Positions 27,250 through 36,301 of a stretch of 64,000 nucleotides of DNA are shown here, in pieces. The position numbers and the translations under genes are program-made. How positions within the stretch are numbered: position 1 is the first letter of the stretch; each line of letters begins with the position of its first letter. The notes beneath the pieces are model-generated. The model saw only the letters and a program-made list of their open reading frames with translations, ran no database searches and was not told the origin of the DNA. This DNA comes from an uncultured Oscillospiraceae bacterium (lineage in GTDB: Bacteria; Bacillota; Clostridia; Oscillospirales; Ruminococcaceae), in contig CATJVQ010000035.1 in assembly GCA_949743955.1 (NCBI GenBank), positions 1-64,000 of the forward strand, in the 5' to 3' direction.

Positions 27250-28780
27250 GAAGACACTGCAAAATATTCCGCATCTGGACATGCTCGACGCTCTGCACGG
27301 CCCCTTTGTCCCGGAGCATGCGATCAAGGACTCAAAGACGCTCGCGCAGCGGGAAAAGCTGTCGAATAAAGTTGTCGGCAGCTTTGAGGAGGCTGTCCGC
27401 CTCTCCGGGCTGCGGGACGGGATGACGATTTCGTTTCATCACCACTTCCGCAGCGGGGATCAGATTGTCAATCGGGTGGTGGATAAGCTCGCGGAGATGG
27501 GATTCCGGGATCTCACCCTCGCCGCAAGCTCCTTAACGGATATCCATGCCCCCCTTATTCGCCACATCCAGTCGGGCGTCATCCGCCGGATCGAGACGAG
27601 CGGCCTGCGCGGCGCGCTGGCGAACGCCGTTTCCAACGGGCTGATGGACATCCCCGTCGTCTTCCGCTCCCATGGAGGCCGTGCCTATGCCATCGAACAG
27701 GGGGAGCTGTCCATCGACGTCGCCTTCCTCGGGGCGCCGAGCTGCGACCCCTACGGCAACGCCAACGGCTACTCCCGGGACCGGGACACCGGCGTCATCT
27801 GCGGCTCGATGGGCTACGCCAAGGTCGACGCGCAGTACGCGAAGAAGACGGTAATCCTAACCAACAATCTCGTCCCCTACCCCAACGCACCCTTCGGCAT
27901 TCCCGAATCGGATGTGGATTACATCGTCCTCATGGATGAAATCGGCGACCCGGACGGCATCATGAAAGGGGCGACACGCTTTACGCAGAACCCGAAGGAG
28001 CTCCTGATAGCACAGCGCGCCGCCGACGTGATCTATGCAAGCGGCCGGTTCCAGAACGGCTTCTCCATGCAGATGGGTTCGGGCGGAGCGTCGCTCGCGG
28101 TGGCGCGCTATCTGCGGGAGATGATGCTGAAGAGCGGTGTCAAGGCGAGCTTCGCGCTGGGCGGCATCACCGGCTCTATTGTGGATATGCACGAGGAGGG
28201 GCTGATTAAAAAGATTCTGGATGTGCAGTCCTTTGATCTGAAGGCGGCGCAGTCACTCAAAAACAACCGGTTCCACCAGCAGATCTCCGCCTCCTACTAC
28301 GCCAGCCCCAGCAATCCGGGCACGGCGGTCAACCAGCTGGACGTCGTGGTGCTCTCGGCGCTGGAGGTGGACTGCAATTACGACGTGAATGTCCTCACCG
28401 GAAGCGACGGCATTATCCGCGGCGCCATCGGCGGGCACCCGGACACCGCCGCGGGCGCGAGTGTCGCCATTGTGGTGGCCCCGCTCATCCGCGGGCGCAT
28501 CCCGACTGTGGTCGAGAAGGTGGGCACCGTCGTAACCCCGGGCAAGACTGTGGATGTAATCGTCACGGATCAGGGCATCGCTGTCAACCCGCACCGCATC
28601 AACCTGACACGCAATCTGCGTGAGGCAGGCATCCCGCTGTGCAGCATCGAGGAGCTCAAGGAGAAGGCGGAGCGGATTGTCGGAAAGCCGAAGCCGATTC
28701 CGTATACGGACCGGGTGGTGGGCGTTGTCGCCTACCGGGACAACACGGTGATCGACGTCATCCGTCAGGTGAAGCCGTGA
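27239..28780 (+). CDS. citF: Citrate lyase alpha subunit (citrate:acetyl-ACP transferase)
   Basis: This subunit swaps citrate for acetate on the acyl carrier protein. About 513 residues: KLSNKVVGSFEEAVRLSGL, TISFHHHFRSGDQIVN, SNGLMDIPVVFRSHGGRA, FLGAPSCDPYGNANG, FSMQMGSGGASLAV, GSDGIIRGAIGGHPDTAAGA. The ATG at 27239 lies 9 bases after GGAGG, inside the end of citE; ATG 27230 is too close to it. The next gene starts at its stop (TGATG). Confidence 0.97.
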   Translation: MVDEKTLQNIPHLDMLDALHGPFVPEHAIKDSKTLAQREKLSNKVVGSFEEAVRLSGLRDGMTISFHHHFRSGDQIVNRVVDKLAEMGFRDLTLAASSLTDIHAPLIRHIQSGVIRRIETSGLRGALANAVSNGLMDIPVVFRSHGGRAYAIEQGELSIDVAFLGAPSCDPYGNANGYSRDRDTGVICGSMGYAKVDAQYAKKTVILTNNLVPYPNAPFGIPESDVDYIVLMDEIGDPDGIMKGATRFTQNPKELLIAQRAADVIYASGRFQNGFSMQMGSGGASLAVARYLREMMLKSGVKASFALGGITGSIVDMHEEGLIKKILDVQSFDLKAAQSLKNNRFHQQISASYYASPSNPGTAVNQLDVVVLSALEVDCNYDVNVLTGSDGIIRGAIGGHPDTAAGASVAIVVAPLIRGRIPTVVEKVGTVVTPGKTVDVIVTDQGIAVNPHRINLTRNLREAGIPLCSIEELKEKAERIVGKPKPIPYTDRVVGVVAYRDNTVIDVIRQVKP

Positions 28781-29775
28781 TGACTGAGGAGTTCTGGTCC
28801 CCTCTTCGGGGAAAGCGCCTGGAGGCGGTCAGGGATTTCCTCCAGGCGCAGGGGCTGCGCTGGGACGAGAGAAGCGCATCCACCCTCCTCTTTCTGGAGG
28901 AGGACGGGCACATCGCCGCCTGCGGATCGCTGGATGAAAACATCCTCAAGTGTATCGCCGTATCGCAGGAGCGGCAGGGGGAAGGGCTGGCGGCCCGGCT
29001 GGTGAGCGGTCTGACGGCGCAGGCTGTCCAGAACGGATACACGCACCTGTTTCTGTTCACCCGGCCCGAAAAGGGGGAGCTGTTCTCAGATCTGGGGTTT
29101 TATGAGGTCGCCCACACCCCGGACATCCTCTGGATGGAAAACCGGCGGGGCGGTATCCGGCGTTTCACTGATTCTCTCCGGGCAGATCCCCCGCCCGGCG
29201 GGGTGACGGGCTGCATCGTCGCGCATGCGGATCCCTTCACGCGGGGGCATCAGTACCTCTGCGAGGTGGCGTCGGCCTCCTGCGACCAGCTGTACCTGTT
29301 TATCCTGACAGAGGACCGCGGGATGTTCCCGGCCGCGGATCGCCTCCGTCTCGCGCGGGAGAATACAGCGCACCTTGCCAATGTGCGGGTCTGTGGAAGC
29401 GGCCCGTATCTCATCTCCTACGCCTCCTTTCCGGACTATTTCTTAAAGGAGGCGCAGGTTCTCCCCTCCCGGTACGATCTGGACCTGACAGCCTTCGCCG
29501 AAAAGATTGCCCCGCCGCTGGGCATCACCCGCCGGTTTGTGGGCAGCGAGCCGTTTTCCGCCGTGACCGCCGGATACAACCGGGCGATGGAGCGGCTGCT
29601 GCCTGAGCGCGGCATTGAAGTGGTGGAGCTTCCCCGGCGGGAGGCCGGGGGGCAGAGCATATCGGCCGGGCGGGTGCGCGATCTCATCCGGCGGGGGCAG
29701 GTTTCGGAGGCCCTCCCCTTTCTGCCTGTGCCCACTCGCCGGTATGTGGAGGAGACAGTATGCAGAACGAAGTGA
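28780..29775 (+). CDS. citC: [Citrate (pro-3S)-lyase] ligase
   Basis: It acetylates the citrate lyase prosthetic group with ATP and acetate, activating the enzyme. The 331 residues show an N-terminal GNAT-like domain (ILKCIAVSQERQGEGLAARLV) and a C-terminal nucleotidyltransferase domain (GCIVAHADPFTRGHQYL, an HXGH-like variant, and GGQSISAGRVRDLI resembling ISxTxxR). Start at ATG 28780, overlapping the citF stop. The HXGH position reads FTRGHQYL with Thr-Arg-Gly-His, as in other CitC proteins. Confidence 0.95.
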   Translation: MTEEFWSPLRGKRLEAVRDFLQAQGLRWDERSASTLLFLEEDGHIAACGSLDENILKCIAVSQERQGEGLAARLVSGLTAQAVQNGYTHLFLFTRPEKGELFSDLGFYEVAHTPDILWMENRRGGIRRFTDSLRADPPPGGVTGCIVAHADPFTRGHQYLCEVASASCDQLYLFILTEDRGMFPAADRLRLARENTAHLANVRVCGSGPYLISYASFPDYFLKEAQVLPSRYDLDLTAFAEKIAPPLGITRRFVGSEPFSAVTAGYNRAMERLLPERGIEVVELPRREAGGQSISAGRVRDLIRRGQVSEALPFLPVPTRRYVEETVCRTK

Positions 29776-31091
29776 CGCTCGAGGAGATGCTCCTCTCCCG
29801 GGAGGAACGCGCAGAGAGGCAGCGGAAGCTGATGAAGCATTTCCGCCTGCCGCTCGTCTGCCTGACGATGAACATTGCCGGGCCGGTCAAGACATCCCCC
29901 CTCATCCGGATGGGCTTTGAGGAGGGTGCCCGGCGCATCTGCTCCCTGCTGGGGGACACACTGGAGGCCCGGATCGAGCGTGCGCCTAAGACCGGTTACG
30001 AGGGGTACTATCTCTTTCGGGATGATCCGGCAGAGGTCAAGCGGCGTCTTGTGTCACAGGAGGAGCGGGATGCGCTGGGCCGCCTGCTGGATGTGGATGT
30101 CCTGTGCACGGATGGGGCGAAGATCTCCCGGGAGGAAACCGGCCTCCCGGCGCGGAGCTGCCTTCTCTGTTCCAATCCGGCATCGGCCTGCGCGAGGAGC
30201 CGGAGGCATCCGCTGTCCGCGCTGCGGGAGAGGACGGATGAAATCCTGTCCGGTTATTTTACTCCCCGCATGGCTGGCGCTGTCTCGGAAAAGGCTCTGC
30301 GCGCCCTGCTCTATGAGGTCTCCGTCTCGCCCAAGCCGGGGCTGGTGGACAGGCTGAATTCCGGCGCGCACAAGGATATGGACTTTTTCTCCTTCGTGGA
30401 TTCCGCGCTGGTGCTTCGGCCCTATTTCAAGGAGTGCGCGCTGGAGGGGCTGCGGGATCGGAGCGGATCCGCGGGACTGCTGGAGAGGCTGCGCGTCAGG
30501 GGGCGAGAGGCCGAAAGGGTCATGCTGCGGGCAACCGGAGGAGCAAACACCCATAAGGGCCTCATCTTTTCCCTGGGCCTTCTCTGCGCCGCGGCAGGGA
30601 TGCGGTATGAGACCGCCCGGCCCCGGGACATCTGTGAAGCCGCCGCCGGGCTGGCACAGGGAACCTTGCCGGATCTGGACGTGCCGGGAGAAAATCTCAC
30701 CCACGGCGAGGAGCTTTACAGGCGGTATCAGATCAGAGGGGTGCGCGGTGAAGCGGCGCAGGGGTTCCCGAGCGTGCGGACTATCGGGCTGCCCGCCTTG
30801 GAGAGAGCGGTTTCCAGAGGCCTTTCTCTCAACGATGCCGGCGTTATCGCGCTGCTCCACCTGATTGCCCATGTGCAGGACACCAATTTTATTGTGCGCT
30901 GCGGGCTGGCGAAAGCAGAGGAGATCCAAAAAGAGCTGCGTACATTTTTATCGGGGAACCCACCTATACAGGGGATGCTCGAAAAGGCCGCGTTACTGGA
31001 CGGGGAGTGGAGCCACCTCGGCTTCAGTCCCGGCGGCTGCGCCGATCTGCTGGCCCTGTGCTTTTTCCTGCATTTTTTGCAGGTGGGATAG
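29760..31091 (+). CDS. citXG: CitX-CitG fusion: apo-citrate lyase prosthetic group synthesis and transfer
   Basis: Residues 1-170 match CitX (holo-ACP synthase: REERAERQRKLMKHFRLPLVCLTMNIAGPVK, MGFEEGARRI, VDVLCTDGAKISR), which attaches the phosphoribosyl-dephospho-CoA group to CitD. Residues 175-443 match CitG (ALRALLYEVSVSPKPGLVDRLNSGAHKDMDFF, GGANTHKGLIFSLGLLCAA), which makes the precursor from dephospho-CoA and ATP. Both halves are complete, so one polypeptide does both steps. ATG 29760 overlaps citC, with GGAGGAG upstream. The operon lacks a citrate carrier and oxaloacetate decarboxylase nearby. Confidence 0.94.
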   Translation: MQNEVTLEEMLLSREERAERQRKLMKHFRLPLVCLTMNIAGPVKTSPLIRMGFEEGARRICSLLGDTLEARIERAPKTGYEGYYLFRDDPAEVKRRLVSQEERDALGRLLDVDVLCTDGAKISREETGLPARSCLLCSNPASACARSRRHPLSALRERTDEILSGYFTPRMAGAVSEKALRALLYEVSVSPKPGLVDRLNSGAHKDMDFFSFVDSALVLRPYFKECALEGLRDRSGSAGLLERLRVRGREAERVMLRATGGANTHKGLIFSLGLLCAAAGMRYETARPRDICEAAAGLAQGTLPDLDVPGENLTHGEELYRRYQIRGVRGEAAQGFPSVRTIGLPALERAVSRGLSLNDAGVIALLHLIAHVQDTNFIVRCGLAKAEEIQKELRTFLSGNPPIQGMLEKAALLDGEWSHLGFSPGGCADLLALCFFLHFLQVG

Positions 31092-31257
31092 AGTGCTTTC
31101 CCCGCCGCGGCTTTACTGTATGGCACTCACGTTGATAACGGCCCCCGATCCTCACAGAGCCACCCGCACGGGCGGGGCAGAGGGGGCGGCCTTGGATATT
31201 GATATGGTTTTACCAGCATGAAGGAGGAAATGCCCCCGGCTGTGGCAAAAACAGAAC

Positions 31258-31300
31258 GCAAAAAGCGGCGTGAACAAGTCTCCCGTTCTCGCCGCTTTAG
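31258..31300 (-). terminator. Minus-strand terminator after the GGDEF gene region
   Basis: GCGGCGAGAAC and GTTCACGCCGC pair with one mismatch and are followed on the minus strand by CTTTTTGCG. The 31092-31417 gap otherwise contains only a short minus-strand frame (from about 31413 to 31313) reading NPAFWRLYGFWGKLNSEPAC.. that ends just before this hairpin and may be a gene remnant. Confidence 0.6.
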
Positions 31301-31417
31301 TCTGTCTCTGATTATCAGTTTTCAATTAGTCCCTGGTACATCTTCGTCAGCTTCGACACGCAAGCCGGCTCAGAGTTCAACTTACCCCAAAAGCCATACA
31401 GCCTCCAGAAGGCGGGA

Positions 31418-33475
31418 TTACCGCCTTCTCTCTATCCCGGACGCCTGATAATATGCCGCCTTATCCTTATACATCAAGGTTTCCGCCTCGGCAATAATAG
31501 ATTGCAGTCTTTCTGTGCTGTCACTTTTCCAAGCAGCGCCGACAGCTAAGACAACAGCGTATTCACTCATTGTTTCTTTCAACCTTTTTATCCTGTTCCA
31601 CAAATCCGTTTCGCTGATTCCGCTGCATACCGCCAGTAACTCGTCCCCTCCCAAGCGAAACAGCCCATACTCCCTGAATGTGTTTTTCATGCATTCACAG
31701 GCAGAGAGAATCAGCCTGTCTCCGGCTACATGCCCTTCATTATCATTTACTCTTTTTAACCCCGTAATATCACAGTAAACGATTCCAATACTATTGTCCT
31801 GCCCCATGTTTTCTATGTATTCATAGAGTGCATAGCGGTTACCAATCTGCGTCAATTGGTCCAGATAAGATATCTGTTTCAGATTTCTCACAAGATTTCT
31901 TATCTTTAACAGGGATTCGATAAAATGCCCCATAACCCGGAGGGTATTGGTGGTATGGCGCAGCGTTTCCACGGGCGGGTTATCCACCCCATAAAATCCA
32001 ATGATATTCGTGTCATCATATAAAGGCACTACCGCAATTGAAACAATATTCTGTCTTTTCAGATTTTCATATTGCAGGGGATCTTCTTCTTTCATATCCT
32101 CTATGTTCTCAAATACCATATTCTTATTTTCATAAAATTGGCGATACCAGACATCGCAGATCTCCGGAGGGAGGTTTTGCAGATTATCTTTTTCCGGCGC
32201 AACTCCGTCTGCAACCCATTCATAGGTGTTGTCATCGCCGCCCAGCTGGTTCTTTTCAAATATATAGGCTCGCTCGCCATTCAATACTCTGCCGCTGGAT
32301 TCCAGCACAATTCTCAGGGATTTTTCCGGATCGGTTGCCCGCAAAGCTGTCTGCAAGGTTTCATTGACTATCTGCTCCATTTCATTAATCGTTAAGAGGC
32401 TCTGCACCATCTGATTGATATAGCGGCTAAGCTCCTGAAATTCCAGGCTGCTCTGCGCATCGGCCCGTTCCTCCAGATTTCCTTTCGCGATTGATTTTAG
32501 TTTTTGTATCACATCCTGGATCTTTTCCACTACATATTTATTCATATATCGCGTGACCGATATCACCAGAATAAACAATATAATAAACAGGCAGACCAGA
32601 ATCAACAGCATACTGGAGGGGAGATCTTCATAGAGATAATCGACAGCAATTACCCGCCCGATGTAATTGGAATCTATCTTCTGAAAAACGCAAAAAGAAT
32701 ATTGTCCATTAATTTTGCCATAAAACCCTTTTGGATTGTTTTCTATATCTTCAAAACGAAGACCCACATCAGAACACGCATTTCCGACAAACTCCAGCCG
32801 ATTGGAGCCTGCAATTAACCCGCTCTCTATATCAATGGCATAATAACTTATGTTCGGATTAACCCGGAACAAGGAAAAGATATAGGAGAGTTCATTTTTT
32901 TCTGTTACTTTGAGAACATTTACCGGGTTCATTCCGATTTGTACAATAAATTCCCCACTGTCACTCCAGACTGCGGAATACTGCATCAGTTTCGCTTCCG
33001 CCGTATTTTCTTTGATATCCTGAACCAGCATTAGAGATTTATCCTGAAGCATTGGTTTGAAGAAACTCATTTGTTCGCCGGAATCCATCGTATAACCATA
33101 ATATTGCGGCTCCGTTCCTGAAAATATTTTTCCTTCCCGGTCAAAAATATGGATTTCATCCACCTCCACCTCTGCCGCAATCTCTTTGAGTTCATTCAAA
33201 GAATAAAGCTTTTCCGAATCTCCATCTATGATGCGGGACACCGTCTTTGCCGCATGGAAACAGCGCTGCGTATACTCATCCTTTATTTTAATAAGCTCCG
33301 CTTGATTTTCCGCTAATACCTGCTCCATTTGCTGAAAAGTTCGATCCGCATCCCGGTAAGCCTTCCTCTGTTCATTCATCAGTTGAAAAGTCAGTATCAT
33401 AAAAAACATCAGCAAGGCCGAGATCCCTACAATCCGATATATATTTCTTCTGATCATATTTTTTAAGGTGTACAT
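31418..33475 (-). CDS. Membrane-bound diguanylate cyclase (GGDEF) with GAF domain
   Basis: A 685-residue signalling protein. Two membrane helices (about 13-32 and 275-297) flank an extracellular sensor region; then come HAMP, a GAF-like domain (about 360-520: GERAYIFEKN, ENIVSIAVVPLYDD-type segments) and GGDEF (about 530-680). The active loop reads RLGGDELL (GGDEL variant), with YCDITGLKRVNDNEGHVAGD upstream, so c-di-GMP synthesis is likely. GGAGG lies just before ATG 33475. The gene is clearly more AT-rich than its neighbours and bordered by gene debris, suggesting later arrival. No phosphodiesterase or c-di-GMP receptor is seen nearby. Confidence 0.93.
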   Translation of the reverse strand: MYTLKNMIRRNIYRIVGISALLMFFMILTFQLMNEQRKAYRDADRTFQQMEQVLAENQAELIKIKDEYTQRCFHAAKTVSRIIDGDSEKLYSLNELKEIAAEVEVDEIHIFDREGKIFSGTEPQYYGYTMDSGEQMSFFKPMLQDKSLMLVQDIKENTAEAKLMQYSAVWSDSGEFIVQIGMNPVNVLKVTEKNELSYIFSLFRVNPNISYYAIDIESGLIAGSNRLEFVGNACSDVGLRFEDIENNPKGFYGKINGQYSFCVFQKIDSNYIGRVIAVDYLYEDLPSSMLLILVCLFIILFILVISVTRYMNKYVVEKIQDVIQKLKSIAKGNLEERADAQSSLEFQELSRYINQMVQSLLTINEMEQIVNETLQTALRATDPEKSLRIVLESSGRVLNGERAYIFEKNQLGGDDNTYEWVADGVAPEKDNLQNLPPEICDVWYRQFYENKNMVFENIEDMKEEDPLQYENLKRQNIVSIAVVPLYDDTNIIGFYGVDNPPVETLRHTTNTLRVMGHFIESLLKIRNLVRNLKQISYLDQLTQIGNRYALYEYIENMGQDNSIGIVYCDITGLKRVNDNEGHVAGDRLILSACECMKNTFREYGLFRLGGDELLAVCSGISETDLWNRIKRLKETMSEYAVVLAVGAAWKSDSTERLQSIIAEAETLMYKDKAAYYQASGIERRR

Positions 33476-33545
33476 TTGAACCTCCCGCGTATGAAGTAAG
33501 AAGTTTGAGTAAAATTGTGTTACCTCCGCAAAAGGGATGTTGCGA

Positions 33546-33866
33546 TCAGTATACTACATCGGGGCAAAAATAGCAATCGCCAATGAAATAGGCAAGCAGG
33601 AAAACAGCGGGATCCACTAACCGCTGATTGCGTTCCTGCATACACTTCCGGTCATAAAGCCGCTTCACATATTCAACAGAATCCGCTTCACTCAAGATGT
33701 ACTTAAAGCGTACCCGGGCGGTAAGTTTCCAGGTGTCCTCCTGCCTCTCACAGTAAAGAACACATTGGGGTTTGATTGCCGGGTTTCTCTCCCGCAGGTC
33801 GAGAACAGCCACAGCCGCCCAGGTGTCTGCTCCAAGGGCTATCCCTGTGAAGAAGTCCGCGCCGGC
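33546..33866 (-). pseudogene. Fragment of an unknown gene
   Basis: An open frame without ATG runs from 33866 to a stop at 33546, encoding AGADFFTGIALGADTWAAV then AVLDLRERNP, VLYCERQEDTWKLTARVRF and CYFCPDVVY. It looks like the C-terminal part of a real protein. Upstream bases encode further plausible peptide (FLWKYDEKANGVLR) in another frame, with stops between, so the gene seems decayed. An internal GTG (33812) could start an 88-residue peptide. The family is not recognised. Confidence 0.4.
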
Positions 33867-34071
33867 TTATCGAATCTGCGGGGCCGGCACCGTTTTCAGC
33901 GCAACACACCGTTTGCCTTCTCGTCATACTTCCAAAGGAATTTGGCGGGATGATTTCTGCTTATTATAGCATATTTGTGAATATACTTTACAATATTAGC
34001 TCTCTATACGACATTTTAATGTGATTCTGTAGATTTTCCGCAGGCATTCGCACATTACCTTTTAAAACAGA
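33867..34071. other. Gene-free AT-rich stretch
   Basis: No supported gene. It contains the further decayed coding traces of the neighbouring fragment up to about 33950, a minus-strand TATAAT near 33965, and otherwise unremarkable AT-rich sequence. Confidence 0.4.
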
Positions 34072-34107
34072 AAAATGCGCCGCAGGCAAAGATCTGCGGC
34101 GCATTTA
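34072..34107 (-). terminator. Terminator of the riboflavin transporter gene
   Basis: AAATGCGCCGCAG and CTGCGGCGCATTT pair and are followed on the minus strand by a T run (ATTTTTC). Confidence 0.85.
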
Positions 34108-34137
34108 TACCAAAAGAGACAGAGGGAAAAGGGAGGC

Positions 34138-34746
34138 TTACCGTCCCTGAATGAAGGTATGCAGGCGCTTATAGAGCAAGAACGTGACAACAGAAACCAC
34201 GATACCCTTCACAAGCGTGAACGGCCCCGCCCCGAGCAGGATGTACATATTGATATCGCCGATGAGGGGGTTCACCTTCGCGCAGGCGGCAAGGATAGCC
34301 TCCAGCGGCATGATGTTCATGTAGAACGGGATGATGAGAAAGCGGTTTGTCACCATGGCGACCAACGCCATGAGGACAGAGCCCAGCAGGCAGGCGAGGA
34401 GCGCGCCGGAACGCGTATGGCGGCGGCGGTAGACGAGGCCGGCCGTTAGGGCCATCGTGGCCGTGACGAAGAAGTCAGAAAGCTCCCCCACGCCGCCGGA
34501 TGTGGAGAAAAGGGCATTGATCAGATCCTTGACCGCCGCGGCCAGAACCGCGGGTACGGGCCCGAACATGAACGCTGTCAGCAGAATGGGCACGCTGCTG
34601 AAATCAAGCTTTAAAAACGGCGGGAAGAACGGCAGCGGGAACGAGAACATCATCAGCACGGTCGAGAGCGCGGCGAACAGGGCCGTATAGGCAATCGTGC
34701 GGGTGGCCGCCGGTGTGCGGGCGGCTGCGGTGGTGCGTGTACTCAT
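34138..34746 (-). CDS. ribU: ECF transporter S component, riboflavin type (RibU)
   Basis: A 202-residue membrane protein with about six helices that binds the vitamin and docks on the energizing EcfAAT module. The first helix carries the AALSTVLMMFSFPLPFFPPFLKLDFSSVPILL segment typical of RibU (shown by its LDFS and PILL parts), then GPVPAVLAAAVKDLINALF. The ATG follows AGGAGGAG. Upstream lies an FMN riboswitch with a terminator, which makes riboflavin the likely substrate and predicts shut-off when FMN is plentiful. Confidence 0.9.
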   Translation of the reverse strand: MSTRTTAAARTPAATRTIAYTALFAALSTVLMMFSFPLPFFPPFLKLDFSSVPILLTAFMFGPVPAVLAAAVKDLINALFSTSGGVGELSDFFVTATMALTAGLVYRRRHTRSGALLACLLGSVLMALVAMVTNRFLIIPFYMNIMPLEAILAACAKVNPLIGDINMYILLGAGPFTLVKGIVVSVVTFLLYKRLHTFIQGR

Positions 34747-34807
34747 CAGAAAATCTCCTCCTGTGTGGGTCCGCTGGGAGTGACTGGCCGCTTATCCACG
34801 CAAAAAA

Positions 34808-34830
34808 CCCCATGGATTTTCTCCATGGGG
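34808..34830 (-). terminator. Riboswitch-controlled terminator
   Basis: CCCCATGGA-GAAAA-TCCATGGGG is a perfect stem followed by TTTTTT on the minus strand, between the FMN aptamer and ribU. Flanking arms CGCTTATC and GATAAGCG can pair around it. Confidence 0.85.
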
Positions 34831-34851
34831 CAAAAAGACGCAGATAAGCGC

Positions 34852-34981
34852 CCTGTTTCTTTCATCCGGACTATACCGTCGGTCCGGGAATCGCACCCGA
34901 GTCAGCCAAACTGGCGCGCGGACTTGTGGCCCAAAGGCCCATCACCGCCGGTGAGGACTTGCACCTCGCCCCGAAACAGAC
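34852..34981 (-). promoter_or_regulatory. FMN riboswitch (RFN element)
   Basis: On the minus strand the aptamer shows the conserved order CTGTTTCGGGGCGAGGTG, CAAGTCCTCACCGGCGGTG, GACTCGGGTGCGATTC, CCGGACCGACGGTATAGTC and CGGATGAAAGAAACAG, with P1 formed by CTGTTTC/GAAACAG. FMN binding is expected to favour the downstream terminator and reduce ribU expression. Confidence 0.95.
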
Positions 34982-35036
34982 TGTTTATTTGTTTTTATTA
35001 TATGCCCCTCTGTGCGGAATGTCAACCCTGTTCCGC

Positions 35037-35065
35037 TTGACTTTTTCTGTCGAACACAATATAGT
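35037..35065 (+). promoter_or_regulatory. deoB promoter
   Basis: TTGACT (35037-35042) and TATAGT (35060-35065) are separated by 17 bases, 38 bases upstream of the deoB start. Confidence 0.7.
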
Positions 35066-35103
35066 GTAAGGAGAAAAGATCTGAAAGAAAGGCGGTTTTT
35101 GGC

Positions 35104-36282
35104 ATGTCAAAAACTGTGCAGCGCGTTTTCCTTCTGGTGCTCGACAGCTTCGGCATCGGCGCTGTGCCGGATGCAGGAATGTATGGCGATGAGGGAAGCG
35201 ACACCTTCGGCGCCGTGGCCGGACATCCACTGTTTTCGGTCCCTCACCTGCGGGAACTGGGCCTTTATAACATCGCGGATGTCACTCCGCCGGGAGCTGT
35301 CCCGCACCCGGCGGGCAGCTTCGGGCGGTTTCGGGAGCTTGCGCGCGGAAAGGACACCACCACGGGCCATTGGGAGATTGCCGGGCTTGTTCTCGAGCAC
35401 CCGTTCCCCACGTATCCGGGTGGGTTCCCCCATGAGGTGACAGGCGCTTTTGAGGCAGCCGTCGGGCGGGGCATCCTCTGCAACCGGCCGTATTCCGGGA
35501 CAAAGGTCATCGCCGATTACGGGGAGGAGCATCTGCGGACAGGGAAGCTCATTGTTTACACCTCGGCGGATAGCGTCTTCCAAATCGCGGCGCACGAATC
35601 CGTCGTGGATCCGGAGGAGTTGTACCGCATCTGCCGCACGGCGCGCGGCATCCTCACGGGGGAGCACGCTGTCGGGCGTGTAATCGCGCGCCCATTTAGC
35701 GGGGAGCCCGGGCAGTTTACCCGCACTCCCCGCCGCCATGATTTCTCGCTTGAGCCTGTCGGGGAGACAATGCTCGACCGCCTCTCCGGCGCGGGGCTGG
35801 AGACCATCGGCGTTGGAAAAATCGGGGACATTTTCGCCGGGCGGGGCCTCTCGTCCTCGACCCCCACCGCCTCCAACCGCGACGGCATGCTGCTGACGCT
35901 CGACATCCAGAGAAGGGACTTCACGGGGCTGTGCTTTGTCAATCTCGTCGACTTCGATATGCTCTACGGCCACCGCAACGATACCGCCGGCTACGCCCGC
36001 GCGCTCGGCGAATTCGACTGCATGCTCGGCGCGTTCCTGTGCGGCATGCGGGAGGGGGATGTCCTGATGATAACGGCCGACCATGGGTGCGATCCATCCA
36101 CCCCGAGCACGGATCATTCCCGCGAGGCTGTGCCTATGCTGGCGTATGGAGCGCCTATCCGGGCAGGGGCGGATCTTGGCATACGGAACGGTTTCTGCGA
36201 CATCGGCGCGACAGTACTCGATCTCCTCGGCGTTCCGGGCGGGACGAAGGGCCGTTCGTTTGCTAGGGATATCCTGTGCTGA
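35104..36282 (+). CDS. deoB: Phosphopentomutase
   Basis: It interconverts ribose (or deoxyribose) 1-phosphate and 5-phosphate in nucleoside salvage. 392 residues of the alkaline phosphatase superfamily: LLVLDSFGIGAVPDA, DTTTGHWEIAGL with the catalytic Thr, NLVDFDMLYGHRND, MITADHGCDPSTPSTDHSRE with metal ligands. ATG follows GAAAGGCGG. It has its own promoter, diverging from the riboswitch-controlled gene. Confidence 0.97.
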   Translation: MSKTVQRVFLLVLDSFGIGAVPDAGMYGDEGSDTFGAVAGHPLFSVPHLRELGLYNIADVTPPGAVPHPAGSFGRFRELARGKDTTTGHWEIAGLVLEHPFPTYPGGFPHEVTGAFEAAVGRGILCNRPYSGTKVIADYGEEHLRTGKLIVYTSADSVFQIAAHESVVDPEELYRICRTARGILTGEHAVGRVIARPFSGEPGQFTRTPRRHDFSLEPVGETMLDRLSGAGLETIGVGKIGDIFAGRGLSSSTPTASNRDGMLLTLDIQRRDFTGLCFVNLVDFDMLYGHRNDTAGYARALGEFDCMLGAFLCGMREGDVLMITADHGCDPSTPSTDHSREAVPMLAYGAPIRAGADLGIRNGFCDIGATVLDLLGVPGGTKGRSFARDILC

Positions 36283-36301
36283 AAGCCGAAAGGAGGCCGC
36301 C

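Noticed and set aside
31218-31448. 76-codon plus-strand frame after the citrate lyase operon
   Set aside because: The sequence is low-complexity Ser/Arg-rich and overlaps a minus-strand terminator; no homology is recognisable.
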